DNA of 64,000 nucleotides from Marinilabilia salmonicolor (GTDB lineage: Bacteria; Bacteroidota; Bacteroidia; Bacteroidales; Marinilabiliaceae): assembly GCF_003003035.1 (NCBI RefSeq), contig NZ_PVTS01000014.1:88475-152474 (forward strand), given 5' to 3'. Position numbers and translations under genes: made by a program. The notes under the pieces were generated by a model. That model was not told where the DNA came from and ran no database searches. It was given only the letters and a program-made list of their open reading frames with translations. Positions 1 to 12,621 of this stretch are shown one piece after another. Numbering within the stretch: the first letter of the stretch is position 1; every line of letters begins with the position of its first letter.

Positions 1-866
<866 letters not shown>

Positions 867-971
867 TTATTTGGTTAGTAAATATTTTTTGCATTTTTAT
901 TTGCTATATAGCTTACATCTAATCACCTGCCGGCAAGTTTGATGCGGCAAGTGGTATCTTATGGACAGACA

Positions 972-3900
972 CTATTTATTTCCATTGGATTCAATTCTGA
1001 AATAATCAAACGAAATATCAAAGGGTGTGTCCGGCTTTGTGGTATCAGAATCAAACCAGAATGTACTTTTCATATAATTGGATATTATACCGTCTGCCAC
1101 CATCAATCCTGCTCTGATATCTTTGAGCAGGAGATCGGCTGTTCCCAGGTTCTCAAAGTTTTCACCGTTATCCACAGAGTAATAAGCGGTGTACATGCTT
1201 CCTTTTTTTGTTAATTTAAGAATCAGTTCATTACTTCCTGTTATGGGGTCTTTGAGTTTAAAGGAAGCCAGTGATTTGGAGATATCGTTCTCTTCTATAA
1301 CCAGGTCGATGGTTCCCGGTTGAGGTTCTCTGATGCGGGTAGTCTTGATTACTGCCCTGTGTACCAGTTTAATGAAATTTTCATCATCCTGGTAAACAAT
1401 GATTCCCGCGTTTTCAGGCTGGGATGGCATCCTCGATCCCACCAGTTTCGTCTCTATCGTCCAGTCGGAATTGGCACTTTGCAACAGAATGTTTTTTGCA
1501 TTGTTGGTTCTTTCCGAAACCCCACCGGGTTCACTTGTAATGGTAAGTGCTCCCTCTTTCTCCGTAAGGGAGTGAGCAGATGGGTTTTCGCGTAACCATT
1601 TCCATTGGGAATTAATCTCGGATCCATTAAACTCATCACTGACAGATTTAGCATCAAAATTCACATAGTAAATATTTTTTTCCAGAGTAATGTCATCAAC
1701 CAACGTTACCACGGCAGTTCCGGGGATATCTTTCGCTTGTTGAATATCTACCCTGATTTGGTTACTGACCGCTGAAGCTTTTACTTTTGGCACCGTTGAG
1801 CCTTTTTTTAGCAGGTAGCTGTAGGCTTTAATGTCCTGGTTAAACTCGGGAATGATTTTACCATTTACCAAAATAGATCCTGGTGTTAAATCGGGCATTA
1901 CCTTCACCGGATAACTGTCGGATACCGTTTTGCCATCAATGGTAACATCTGCAAAAACTGATGCAACACCGATACCCGTTGCCGTTACTTCACCTTTTGG
2001 GTCAACACTTACCACATCAGGATTATTGCTTCGGTATGTGACCCTGACTTTGTTAATGTTGTAGAAGCTGTCGTCGGTCATTGCAGCGGTTACGCTGGTT
2101 TGGATGACATCACCCGGCTCCAGAACAATCCTGTCACTCTCGGCCACAATATTGACGAGTTCAGGTTTGTAACTGCCTTGCATGGTGGCTTCTACCTGGC
2201 CTTTGATGTCTCTTGAAGAGGCACCAATTTCGAAAATGTATTTTCCCTGGTCAAAAGTGATTTGATCATTTTCGGCATCCCAAAACCAAAGGTCTTCACA
2301 ATCGATATCAATGTGTACTCTTTTTACCTGGCCTTTAGGAATGGTCACCCGTTGGAAGCCTTTTAGTCGTTTAATGGGCCTGTTATACGAAGCCGGACTG
2401 TCAGGTGTTTTTACATAAACCTGAACGATTTCATCACCATCCACTTTACCGGTGTTTTTTACATCCACGCTAACCGTGATTTTATCGTTGGGAGTAATAC
2501 TGTTCCGGCTTATGGCAAAATTGCTGTATGCAAATGTGGTGTAGGAGAGACCAAAACCAAACTCATAAGATACCTTGTCATCGAAATACCAGTAAGTTCG
2601 TCCGTCATTTCCTTTTCCTTTTCTCAGGGTATAATCGTTGAATTCGGGCAGATCATTGAGCGATTTATGCCAGGTGACATTGAGTTTTCCTCCCGGATTG
2701 ACCTCGCCAAAAAGGATTTTTGCCATTGCCGTTCCCTGTGCCTGACCGTTGTATCCTGTCCAGATGATACCTTTGATATTGGGATGGTTTCTAAATTCCT
2801 CAACTTCTACCATTCCCATTGTCTGCATCACCACAATGGTGTTGGGATTGGCATCAGCCACATCTTTAATCAGTTTATTCTGATTGCCGGGAAGTGTGAT
2901 AGCAAAGCGATCTGACTCTTCTCTTCCGGTGGATTGATCGGTTCCGACAAATACCAGCGCTACATCAGCGGATGCTGCCATATCCAGCGTTTCCTGGTCG
3001 GTGCCGTCGGGTTCAGGTTCATGATAAACCAAAACGAGGGTCTGTGGTCCTGTTATTCCCAGAGTGTTAATTTTAACAGGGATTGTTTCCGGGCGTCTGA
3101 ACCATGAATTGTTATTTTCCTGGTTGCCGGAAACAATTTCTTTGGATGCCAGCACATTTCCGGTGGCAGACCCGACACGAACCTCCAGCAGCCCACCTTC
3201 TTGTGCGATGGTCATGTTGAAGCGGATGGAATCCACATCGGTAATGTCAATATTATCGTATAAAGTCCAGTCACCATCTTTAATTCCTCTTACAGCAGAT
3301 CTGCCGAAGCGCTCGGATGCAATCACCCCTTTGGCTGACTGATCAAAGTTGGTGGCATCATATTCTTTGATTTTGCCATCGGTGGTGACAGTAGAGAAAC
3401 CTGAAATTGTATAAAAGTCTGTGTTTTTGGAAGTGTTACCGTCCGAGGTGGAAACAACTTCTGTATCGAGGTTATGTACTTTAATGTAGTTTTGAATTCC
3501 GGCCAGCGGAGTGATTCTCAAATGGGGTTCTACAGGGCCGGAATAATCTCCCAATTCTACTAAATCGGCCTGAGGCCCTAAAACGGCTATTTTATTAATT
3601 TGAGTCAAGTCAATGGGCAATGCTTTATCTCCTGACACTTCATTGTTTTTCAGTAGGACAGGTGTTTTTGTTGCCATTTCAATGGCCAGGTCATTGTGCG
3701 AAGGATCATTTACTTTATGGGGTTTGATTCCGGCGTAAGGCACCATGCCTTTGGGATCAAATTCACCGGTGCGCATTCTGATTGTGAAAATATTTATCAG
3801 CGCTTTATCTATATCGCCCTGGGTAATTAATCCGGCTTCCAATGCTTTTAGTGCATGATTCTGATAAACTCCGCCACAATCGATATCCACACCTGCGCTG

Positions 3901-4784
3901 ATGCCCATTGCAGCAGCCTCTGTGTAATTGTCGGCATAGTGGTGGCCTCTCACAATGTCGTCGATGGCACCACAATCGCTGGTTACATATCCCTCCAGCC
4001 CATATAATTTACGGGCAATGGTATCGACCAGAAACTTACTTGCTGATACAGGAACCCCGTTCACTGCATTGTAAGAGGTCATTATTGACGGAAGATTGTA
4101 ATCGCGAATGAGGGTCCGGTAGGGAAGGAGGTAGTATTCATACATGTCCCTCTGGTCCAGTTCGGAACTCCCCGAATGACGATTAAACTCGGTATTGTTG
4201 GCCAGATAGTGTTTCCCGCAGGGAACAGTTTTTAGATATCGTGGGTCATCCCCCATCATGCCCTGAATAAATCCTTTTCCTATTTCCGAAACCAGGTACG
4301 GGTCTTCACCAAATGTCTCGGCAGTCCTTCCCCAACGTGGATCTCGGGCAGGTTCAATAACTGGCGACCAGTAGGTAAGGGTGAAAATCAGATCATGGTT
4401 GAACCCCCGGGCTTCATCCGAAATGACTTCGGTTTCCCGCTTAATCAATTCAGGGTCCCAGGTGGCGCCAGCTGCTACACTATTTGGAAATGAGGTGGCC
4501 GTCATTCCGCTGTTGTTATTTCGGCCCATTATTCCGTGCAGAGCTTCTCCCCAGAAATTATATGAGTTGATTCCCAGTCGCGGAATGGCGGGCATGGTAT
4601 TGCCAAACTGACTTTGTTTTTCTTCGGGAGTCATCCGCGAAACCAGATCAGCTGCCCTTTCTTCAAATGAATAGGCGGTGTTCAGATATATGGGCTTTTG
4701 ACTATGCTCCCCGCCGGGGATGAAAGCCATAATGGAAACACCGACAATGCTTAGAAGAATCAGTTTTGTTATTGTACGTTGCAT
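972..4784 (-). CDS. GH3 beta-xylosidase with internal CBM6-like insert and long C-terminal extension
   Basis: A 1270-residue secreted enzyme with a hydrophobic leader over residues 1-21. The GH3 N-terminal barrel covers about 35-345, with the nucleophile motif TSDCG (Asp270), and RDPRWGRTAETFGEDP and KHYLANN as expected for GH3 xylosidases. The GH3 C-terminal domain (about 370-800) is split by an insert at about 455-590 that resembles CBM6. An FnIII-like domain follows (about 800-890), then a bacterial Ig-like group 2 domain (about 900-1000). The last ~200 residues look like a concanavalin-like beta-xylosidase C-terminal domain. Classical GH3 enzymes are about 750-900 residues, so this one is long. 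Expected reaction: release of xylose from non-reducing ends of xylo-oligosaccharides. The GH51 gene lies 18 bp upstream, so co-transcription is likely. Beta-glucosidase activity cannot be excluded. Confidence 0.9.
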   Translation of the reverse strand: MQRTITKLILLSIVGVSIMAFIPGGEHSQKPIYLNTAYSFEERAADLVSRMTPEEKQSQFGNTMPAIPRLGINSYNFWGEALHGIMGRNNNSGMTATSFPNSVAAGATWDPELIKRETEVISDEARGFNHDLIFTLTYWSPVIEPARDPRWGRTAETFGEDPYLVSEIGKGFIQGMMGDDPRYLKTVPCGKHYLANNTEFNRHSGSSELDQRDMYEYYLLPYRTLIRDYNLPSIMTSYNAVNGVPVSASKFLVDTIARKLYGLEGYVTSDCGAIDDIVRGHHYADNYTEAAAMGISAGVDIDCGGVYQNHALKALEAGLITQGDIDKALINIFTIRMRTGEFDPKGMVPYAGIKPHKVNDPSHNDLAIEMATKTPVLLKNNEVSGDKALPIDLTQINKIAVLGPQADLVELGDYSGPVEPHLRITPLAGIQNYIKVHNLDTEVVSTSDGNTSKNTDFYTISGFSTVTTDGKIKEYDATNFDQSAKGVIASERFGRSAVRGIKDGDWTLYDNIDITDVDSIRFNMTIAQEGGLLEVRVGSATGNVLASKEIVSGNQENNNSWFRRPETIPVKINTLGITGPQTLVLVYHEPEPDGTDQETLDMAASADVALVFVGTDQSTGREESDRFAITLPGNQNKLIKDVADANPNTIVVMQTMGMVEVEEFRNHPNIKGIIWTGYNGQAQGTAMAKILFGEVNPGGKLNVTWHKSLNDLPEFNDYTLRKGKGNDGRTYWYFDDKVSYEFGFGLSYTTFAYSNFAISRNSITPNDKITVSVDVKNTGKVDGDEIVQVYVKTPDSPASYNRPIKRLKGFQRVTIPKGQVKRVHIDIDCEDLWFWDAENDQITFDQGKYIFEIGASSRDIKGQVEATMQGSYKPELVNIVAESDRIVLEPGDVIQTSVTAAMTDDSFYNINKVRVTYRSNNPDVVSVDPKGEVTATGIGVASVFADVTIDGKTVSDSYPVKVMPDLTPGSILVNGKIIPEFNQDIKAYSYLLKKGSTVPKVKASAVSNQIRVDIQQAKDIPGTAVVTLVDDITLEKNIYYVNFDAKSVSDEFNGSEINSQWKWLRENPSAHSLTEKEGALTITSEPGGVSERTNNAKNILLQSANSDWTIETKLVGSRMPSQPENAGIIVYQDDENFIKLVHRAVIKTTRIREPQPGTIDLVIEENDISKSLASFKLKDPITGSNELILKLTKKGSMYTAYYSVDNGENFENLGTADLLLKDIRAGLMVADGIISNYMKSTFWFDSDTTKPDTPFDISFDYFRIESNGNK

Positions 4785-4802
4785 GACAAAAAATTAGAAG
4801 AT

Positions 4803-6314
4803 TTATTTCGTCGCGATTTCTATTTGAGTGAATGAATGCGCAGGAAAAGTGTGTTGGATGACATTTCCTTTGAAGCTCATTTGCCTGGTTTCAACCGAAA
4901 CAGGCGATTCGTCAAGGGTATTTTGGGCATCCAGATTATCGGCATTAATTACTTTAGCAGTGGCCTTGCCAGCGTATTTCCCGGCTTGTAAATCGATTTT
5001 TGTCTCAATTTCATCAGTCTCGTGCCTGTTTACCACATTCACAATTACTTTCTTTTCCGACTCGTTATATATTGCTGTTACATCTAAATAGGGGATGTTG
5101 TCGAATATTTCATTGTCATAAGATGGTCCATCAGTATAAACATCCAAAGCGTTGCCAAGGGCATTATTAGAATAGAGATTGAATGTGTGAAACAGTGAGT
5201 TTTTGAAAACACCTTCGGGCGAATTGCCTGTAAGGTTTGTGATCATGGTAATGTTGGCCATTTTTACAATATCGGCATGTCTGATAAATGAGTTCAGGTG
5301 CTGTGCAAGCAATAAAGCACTTCTAATCCCTCCAAAACCGGGTGAATATTCATCAAAGGAGATGTAAACCGGACGCTCGGATTCGGATTTTACCATTGCT
5401 TTTTTGATGGAAGCCTGTGTGGTTTCTATTTTCTCATCTATTTCCAGCCCGAGGGACATGTGATCCGAAAAAACGTCGTTTTCTCTGCCTCCGGGAAGGG
5501 CTTCGCTGGCATATCGATGTATTGAGATGTAGTCTATTTTACCCACCATTTGATCCAGCACATATTCATTCCAATCAACCCATTTATTCCCTGGACGGTA
5601 TAGTGAAGAACCGGAAGCAACGAGCTTAATGTCTTCATCGATAATCTCGATAAGTTTTCCGGCTTCCAGTGCGAATTTGCAATAATCTTCGGCTGATTTT
5701 TGTCCCATCTGCCAAGGCCCGTCTATTTCATTTCCAAGGCCTACGTATTTTACATTAAACGGCTCTTCATTGCCATATTTTCTTCGCAGGTCTGAATAGT
5801 AAGTCCCCTTTTCATAGTTGCAATACTCTACCCAGTTGCGTGCATCATCCAGTGTGCCTGTTCCGCCGTTGATGCACAAAAAATTATCCGCACCAATCAG
5901 ACTACAAAATTTGGCGTATTCGTCGGTTCCCATCTGATTGGTTTCAATTTGTTTCCATGCCAAATCAAGTTTTGCCGGCCGCTGGTCTTTGGGGCCGATG
6001 CCATCTTCCCAGTTGTACCCTGACACGAAGTTTCCTCCGGGCCACCGTACGTTGCGGATGTTTAGTTCTTTGATAAGGTCAATGAAATCTTTCCGAAAGC
6101 CATTTTCGTCGGCAAATGGTGACTCGGGATCATATATATTTCCATAAACAACAGTTCGGATGGGCTCCACAAAGGCTCCATAGATATTGGGATCAATGGT
6201 GTCAATGGTTCGGGCGGGGTCGATTTTTATCAATGCGGTTTCTTGTGCGGTAATATTGCTTAAAAACAAGCAGCATATTAATGTGAATAAACATAAGGTT
6301 TTAAGGCGTATCAT
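4803..6314 (-). CDS. GH51 alpha-L-arabinofuranosidase
   Basis: A 503-residue protein with a signal peptide (residues 1-23, ending NITAQ). The GH51 barrel shows the acid/base motif GNEIDGPW (Glu196) and the nucleophile motif FDEYSPG (Glu322). The C-terminal 130 residues form the usual beta-sandwich of the family (VVNRHETDE, HTFPAHSFTQIEI). It hydrolyses alpha-L-arabinofuranosyl side chains from arabinoxylan or arabinoxylo-oligosaccharides, probably in the periplasm. It sits between GH9 (23 bp gap) and GH3 (18 bp gap), a tight operon-like arrangement. Some GH51 members act on arabinan, but the xylan context favours arabinoxylan. Confidence 0.93.
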   Translation of the reverse strand: MIRLKTLCLFTLICCLFLSNITAQETALIKIDPARTIDTIDPNIYGAFVEPIRTVVYGNIYDPESPFADENGFRKDFIDLIKELNIRNVRWPGGNFVSGYNWEDGIGPKDQRPAKLDLAWKQIETNQMGTDEYAKFCSLIGADNFLCINGGTGTLDDARNWVEYCNYEKGTYYSDLRRKYGNEEPFNVKYVGLGNEIDGPWQMGQKSAEDYCKFALEAGKLIEIIDEDIKLVASGSSLYRPGNKWVDWNEYVLDQMVGKIDYISIHRYASEALPGGRENDVFSDHMSLGLEIDEKIETTQASIKKAMVKSESERPVYISFDEYSPGFGGIRSALLLAQHLNSFIRHADIVKMANITMITNLTGNSPEGVFKNSLFHTFNLYSNNALGNALDVYTDGPSYDNEIFDNIPYLDVTAIYNESEKKVIVNVVNRHETDEIETKIDLQAGKYAGKATAKVINADNLDAQNTLDESPVSVETRQMSFKGNVIQHTFPAHSFTQIEIATK

Positions 6315-6337
6315 AGCTTCTATGGTTTGGTTAGTGG

Positions 6338-8875
6338 TTAATTTTCATGCAGCAGTTCATTAACTGCATTGGCTAAATAAATATAAGCTGCACCAATATC
6401 GATGATATACTCATTTTCTCCCCAGAAAAACGGCCAGTCTTCCTTGTTTTCCGGAAAATCAGGATTCAATATCAACACTCCTGGTACAATCCCTCCGGCA
6501 ATAAAACTAAAGTCGGCCCGGTTGCTACCATAGGCTACTTTTTTTGAGCGGGTTCCCACAGCCGAAACAAATGAGATGTTGGAATGAAGGTGGCATCCAA
6601 ACAAGTAATCCAGGCCTCTGGTAACATCTTCTTTATCCATAATTTCAGGAAAAGCTTTATATGCCATATAATTAGTGGTTGCCCATTCGATAACACCTGA
6701 ATTACCAGCCCATCCCCTTGTCGAAATTGGCACCCCGTATGGATTATCGGCTTTTAATGCTGTAATTTCCGCTTTATGTTTAACGACGTACTTTTTCAGC
6801 TTCTTTTTAAAGTTTTCATCCATGTGGGGAAGGGCATTAAGTGCAATCGAGAGTGTCCATTCTGATGATTCTTCCAAAGCCGGCCATATCAATTCCTCGT
6901 AGCGCTCGGCATAAGCATTGTCTCCCGAAGCAATATAGAGTTGAAGTGCGGCAGCGATTTCATTAAAACGTCCCCATCGTGAATATCTGTCGGGTTTGGC
7001 TGTTTTCATGATCTCCCGGGCTTCGGTATAAAGTTTTTTGGCCAGACGGAGGCACTTATCAGCCAGTTTACTGTTGTAGTCTTTTAATGCTCTGTTAGCT
7101 GCAGAGAGCGCCGCAACAGTTGAAAAGTCAAGCCTGTAGTTGCGATTGGTAAAAGCCCAGCGGTCGTCCAGCGTTCCTGAACTAACTCCATCTGTTTCGT
7201 AAGGTTCAAGATCCGGATTGTATGGCAGATTGTCTGTTTCTGTAGAAGCATCACCCAGATGATGGTATTGATGCAATCGGGGCACAATAATACCCCGAAC
7301 AGGATGGCCGATATTTTCAATCTGTGCCACAAGGTTCAATGTGCCATGTTCTATTTGCTGAAGAATATCGGGATCGCCATCGGGACGATGGATGTCCACA
7401 TATCGTGTTTCCTGATCAATAAAAGTTTGGTCACGATTAACCTTGAAGTACTCCCACGAATCCACGAGGCTTTGGATTGTACGACAATGAGTGCCGGTTT
7501 GGATATCATAGTCGCCGGCATCAAACCAGCCACCAACTGCCAATCCGGGTATCCGCTCCAATGGTTTGTATTTGGTATCGGTTACCGAGTCCATGCTGTA
7601 ACCATCAAAGAATTCGATGTTTACGGGAGCCTGTAATGCGTCATCCTTAAAGGGTTCTCCATGCCATGTGCGATAAGCTTCGTTTACTTTCATGTGATCC
7701 ATTTGCACCGGAAGGAAGACATCTAATGTAGGATGCCATACATTTTTTAATGCATTTTCATCAACAGAGAAGGTATTGGTTATTTGGTCACCATATTCGA
7801 TGCAATACAAACCTGGTTCTGTGATTGAACTGAAGTCCGCTTTCAGATAGTTGTAGCGCAGATACTTCCCCCATTCTTCTGTGTCAACAGTCAGCTGTTT
7901 TACTTTTTCGCCTGATGGAGTTACTTCGAAAATGGAGGCTTCTTTCAGGGGAGTGTCATTCTGGTCGAGTTCAATAACGGCTACTTTCTTTTGATCCGGG
8001 TGATATCCAGCCTGAGAGAAACCAATGTTGGGTTCGCGAACCCAATTTTCGATGGTATTTGGTTCTACGTACCATTTCAGAACCTCTCCGGTTTGGTTGG
8101 CTGGTAAAATACTTCGGGCAATAAACCAACCGTTTTGTGCCAGATTGCGACCATCAAAAAGCATTATTTCCGAATCCGATTTAATCTTTACATATCTTTC
8201 CGGATCTTCGGGAGCCAACACCAGGGTGTTTCCCTGCGAAAGTGGCCTGGGTATAATGTATTCATCCAGTCCGCGATCATCAAAAGTATTGTGACCGCCA
8301 AACTGGGGTATTTTGTTTTTCGATGATTTAATGGCTGTATTTCCTGAAGGGTAAAGCGGGAAGGTTTCAGGCTTTCCGTCAACCAAATAACTTTTTTCGA
8401 AGTAGGCAGAAGGTAAAAACTCAAGATTAAATCCTGCTTTTCCTTTCAATGATTCAGGAACCGGCTGATCTAAGGAAATAACAATTTGAAAACCATCTCC
8501 TTCCGGGGTTACGGTTATCTTTGAGTCAAAATCATAGGCATCATACCGAAGTGTAAATGCAATGCTTTTGTTGGCCTGGTCAACATTTTTTTCTACTAAT
8601 GTAGGTATTAAGTCCCATTGTTCAGGCGTGTTTTGCAGTCTAACGGCTCCTCCTGTGGAGGTTCTGACTCCATGATGAATGAGCTCAATTCCGGCTGTTT
8701 TTTCGTCAAAAAAGAAGCCGTTGTACTCATTGTTGAAAACCAAAACATTAAGCCCGGTTTTTTCGAAATACTCTTTTTTATTGAGTGTTAGTTTTTGTGC
8801 AAACAATGAAGTTCCGTTGATTATCAAAAAGCTCAATAAAAAACAAAACGGGATATTTATCTCTTTTATATTCAT
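6338..8875 (-). CDS. GH9 glycoside hydrolase with Ig-like domain and unassigned N-terminal region
   Basis: An 845-residue protein with a signal peptide (residues 1-26). Residues about 282-372 form the CelD_N Ig-like domain that precedes many GH9 catalytic modules. The GH9 module runs from about 378 to the end, with the paired aspartates in GGWFDAGDYD (Asp452, Asp455) and a C-terminal GENEY segment expected to hold the acid Glu. Residues 27-280 are an extra beta-rich region that I do not recognise. GH9 enzymes are mostly endoglucanases, but some act on glucomannan, xyloglucan or as exo-glucosidases. In this xylan locus it may cut mixed-linkage glucan or cellulose associated with xylan (inference). 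It starts a close run with GH51 and GH3. Confidence 0.88.
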   Translation of the reverse strand: MNIKEINIPFCFLLSFLIINGTSLFAQKLTLNKKEYFEKTGLNVLVFNNEYNGFFFDEKTAGIELIHHGVRTSTGGAVRLQNTPEQWDLIPTLVEKNVDQANKSIAFTLRYDAYDFDSKITVTPEGDGFQIVISLDQPVPESLKGKAGFNLEFLPSAYFEKSYLVDGKPETFPLYPSGNTAIKSSKNKIPQFGGHNTFDDRGLDEYIIPRPLSQGNTLVLAPEDPERYVKIKSDSEIMLFDGRNLAQNGWFIARSILPANQTGEVLKWYVEPNTIENWVREPNIGFSQAGYHPDQKKVAVIELDQNDTPLKEASIFEVTPSGEKVKQLTVDTEEWGKYLRYNYLKADFSSITEPGLYCIEYGDQITNTFSVDENALKNVWHPTLDVFLPVQMDHMKVNEAYRTWHGEPFKDDALQAPVNIEFFDGYSMDSVTDTKYKPLERIPGLAVGGWFDAGDYDIQTGTHCRTIQSLVDSWEYFKVNRDQTFIDQETRYVDIHRPDGDPDILQQIEHGTLNLVAQIENIGHPVRGIIVPRLHQYHHLGDASTETDNLPYNPDLEPYETDGVSSGTLDDRWAFTNRNYRLDFSTVAALSAANRALKDYNSKLADKCLRLAKKLYTEAREIMKTAKPDRYSRWGRFNEIAAALQLYIASGDNAYAERYEELIWPALEESSEWTLSIALNALPHMDENFKKKLKKYVVKHKAEITALKADNPYGVPISTRGWAGNSGVIEWATTNYMAYKAFPEIMDKEDVTRGLDYLFGCHLHSNISFVSAVGTRSKKVAYGSNRADFSFIAGGIVPGVLILNPDFPENKEDWPFFWGENEYIIDIGAAYIYLANAVNELLHEN

Positions 8876-8897
8876 CCGTATAAAATTTATTAATTAA

Positions 8898-9063
8898 GGT
8901 CGGATGGAACTCGCATTCAAGAATTTATACATGTTCTTTTGAGGCAATCGTTGCCATGCTCGTTTCATCAGTAAATAATTTATCTAAGTTATTGGTCTGA
9001 TGGAACTCGCATGGTTAATTGTTTACATCCTCTTTTGAGGCAACCGTTGCCATGCTCGTTTCA
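8898..9063. repeat. Two tandem copies of a palindromic REP-like unit
   Basis: Two copies of a ~70-bp unit (8898-8968 and 8994-9063) lie 96 bp apart. Both begin with GATGGAACTCGCAT and end with GTTGCCATGCTCGTTTCA. Each unit is itself a nested palindrome: GGCAA and TTGCC pair around a 3-base centre, and the outer TGGAACTCGCAT pairs imperfectly with ATGCTCGTTTCA. This is the architecture of REP/BIME sequences or tiny non-autonomous elements. It fills much of the 355-bp gap between the double esterase and GH9, which has no gene. Confidence 0.7.
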
Positions 9064-9151
9064 CTCGTTCAAATTATTTAGTTCCGACAAGAAACTCATT
9101 TTTTTACCAGCGCTTGATAAGAAGGCTGCAAGTGCAAGGCTTGCGATGACT

Positions 9152-9190
9152 GAAAAACAGGAGTTTACTTTTCGTAAATGACTGTTTTGA
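9152..9190 (-). terminator. Stem-loop downstream of the double esterase
   Basis: Inverted repeat AACAG/CTGTT (9156-9160 and 9182-9186) with inner TTTAC/GTAAA arms (9164-9168, 9174-9178), flanked by an A run on one side and T residues on the other. Read on the minus strand it follows the esterase stop at 9231 and is followed by CTGTTTTTC, consistent with an intrinsic terminator. The middle three bases of the stem do not pair. Confidence 0.45.
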
Positions 9191-9230
9191 AGACGAGCAT
9201 AACGCAGCAATTGCCGCTTTCTTGCAAGCA

Positions 9231-11162
<1,932 letters not shown>

Positions 11163-11310
11163 TTAATAGTCCGTTAAGTTCTCGTGACATGCTTTTAATT
11201 AGCTGATTAGAAGTCACGGCTCTATTGTGTTAAAATACAGGTTGTTAGTAATTTGCGATTTCTCTTAAATCTAAAAATCTAACGATCTGTTGATTGATAA
11301 TATTTCAGTT

Positions 11311-12579
11311 TTAATTTCCAGTGGGAGTAATGATCCTGTATTCTCCACTTAAATGCATCAAACTGAAAAGGTATAATAATCCGTCATAATATGGATCGAA
11401 GTAACCGTCTTCGTAAGGTTCCAGCTTTTCGTTCCAGATTTTATGGACAAAATCCATGCTGTTTTCGTTATTGTTGATATTGATGAGAGAGGCGGTGGCG
11501 GCTGTGGATATCAGGCCCAGTGAATGTCTGAGCTTTGGAGGATAATCGCCTGCAGGGAGAATCCATTCAGGTTTTGAGCCATCAAGATTATACTGGTCTT
11601 TGAAAGAGTCTATTCCTTCAGATCTCAGGAAGCTTTGAAAACGCTCAGCGTAATCTTCCTGCCATTCTTTATCTTTTCCGTACCAAATATAATCCATGGC
11701 AATATTCATGGGTACGCGCCACGAATCGTATCTGAATCCCGGTTTCATCCAGCGTGTTGGATGAGGTTCCCCACTGAATTCTGTGTAATCTGAATTTAAG
11801 CCGGTAACAGGATGACAGGCACGGTGCAGAAAAACTCTGGAAGTGTCAGCACAGTCACGGTAGAATTGTTCATGGCCATCGTTGGCGTATTCGGCCCATA
11901 TTTCGTAGAATGCTGGTACATGATAAGAGGGGTCTGTCCAATTGTAGCCATCTCCTCCCGGAACAAAAGAAATTTGTTTGTGTTCCAGATTGATAAAGGG
12001 TTGGACGTACCCGTTCCCCTCTTTTTCCCACATCGCATCCAGAATATTCCGGGCTTCGGCATAATAGTCGATTCCGGTATCATTACCCCAACGGTTAGAT
12101 GCAAGCAGCAATGTGGTGACAAAATAGAATTCTCCGTCTGATGCACTTCCGGGCGAGTTGATTTTCATTTTTTGGGGGTCAAAGCTCCATGCAAAATAGC
12201 CTTTCCCCGGACCTTCCTGATGTTGGAGATATTTCTTTGACCAACGCCAGATCCGGTCAAATACTTCTTTTTTGTTTAGTTGAACAGCCACCATCATTCC
12301 ATATGAAACGCCTTCTGTGCGTACATCATGATTTTTGATGTCTGATACGTAACCCATAGAGTCGCCAACTTCGAAATAGATACGGTCCGGGCCTTCAAAG
12401 AGGTCGTAATAAGCTTTTTCTACCTTTTTATCGATTTCTTCCTGACTGTATCCCGCTTCCAAAAACAGATTGCGGGTGTTTTTTTGTTTTTGTCCGATTG
12501 AAGAAGCGGGGAACAGAGAAAAACAAAGTATCAATGCCAAAAAAGTTTTTGGGAGTTGTTTTTGATATAGTGTTTTCAT
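11311..12579 (-). CDS. GH8 reducing-end xylose-releasing exo-oligoxylanase type enzyme
   Basis: A 422-residue (alpha/alpha)6 barrel protein with a leader in residues 1-30. The GH8 acid motif DVRTEGVSYGMM is present (Glu89), as are SASDGEFYF (Asp148) and RYDSWRVPMN (Asp285), matching the base position of xylan-active GH8 enzymes. Among GH8 members, overall length and the H-S-L-G-L-I-S segment near residue 365 fit Rex enzymes, which remove xylose from the reducing end of xylo-oligosaccharides. It would act on products of the two GH10 enzymes. An endo-xylanase role is the alternative. It follows the small esterase by 42 bp, likely in one transcript with GH10. Confidence 0.88.
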   Translation of the reverse strand: MKTLYQKQLPKTFLALILCFSLFPASSIGQKQKNTRNLFLEAGYSQEEIDKKVEKAYYDLFEGPDRIYFEVGDSMGYVSDIKNHDVRTEGVSYGMMVAVQLNKKEVFDRIWRWSKKYLQHQEGPGKGYFAWSFDPQKMKINSPGSASDGEFYFVTTLLLASNRWGNDTGIDYYAEARNILDAMWEKEGNGYVQPFINLEHKQISFVPGGDGYNWTDPSYHVPAFYEIWAEYANDGHEQFYRDCADTSRVFLHRACHPVTGLNSDYTEFSGEPHPTRWMKPGFRYDSWRVPMNIAMDYIWYGKDKEWQEDYAERFQSFLRSEGIDSFKDQYNLDGSKPEWILPAGDYPPKLRHSLGLISTAATASLININNNENSMDFVHKIWNEKLEPYEDGYFDPYYDGLLYLFSLMHLSGEYRIITPTGN

Positions 12580-12621
12580 TATGAATCATTTAGATGTACG
12601 GTGTGATTGGATTATAATCAA

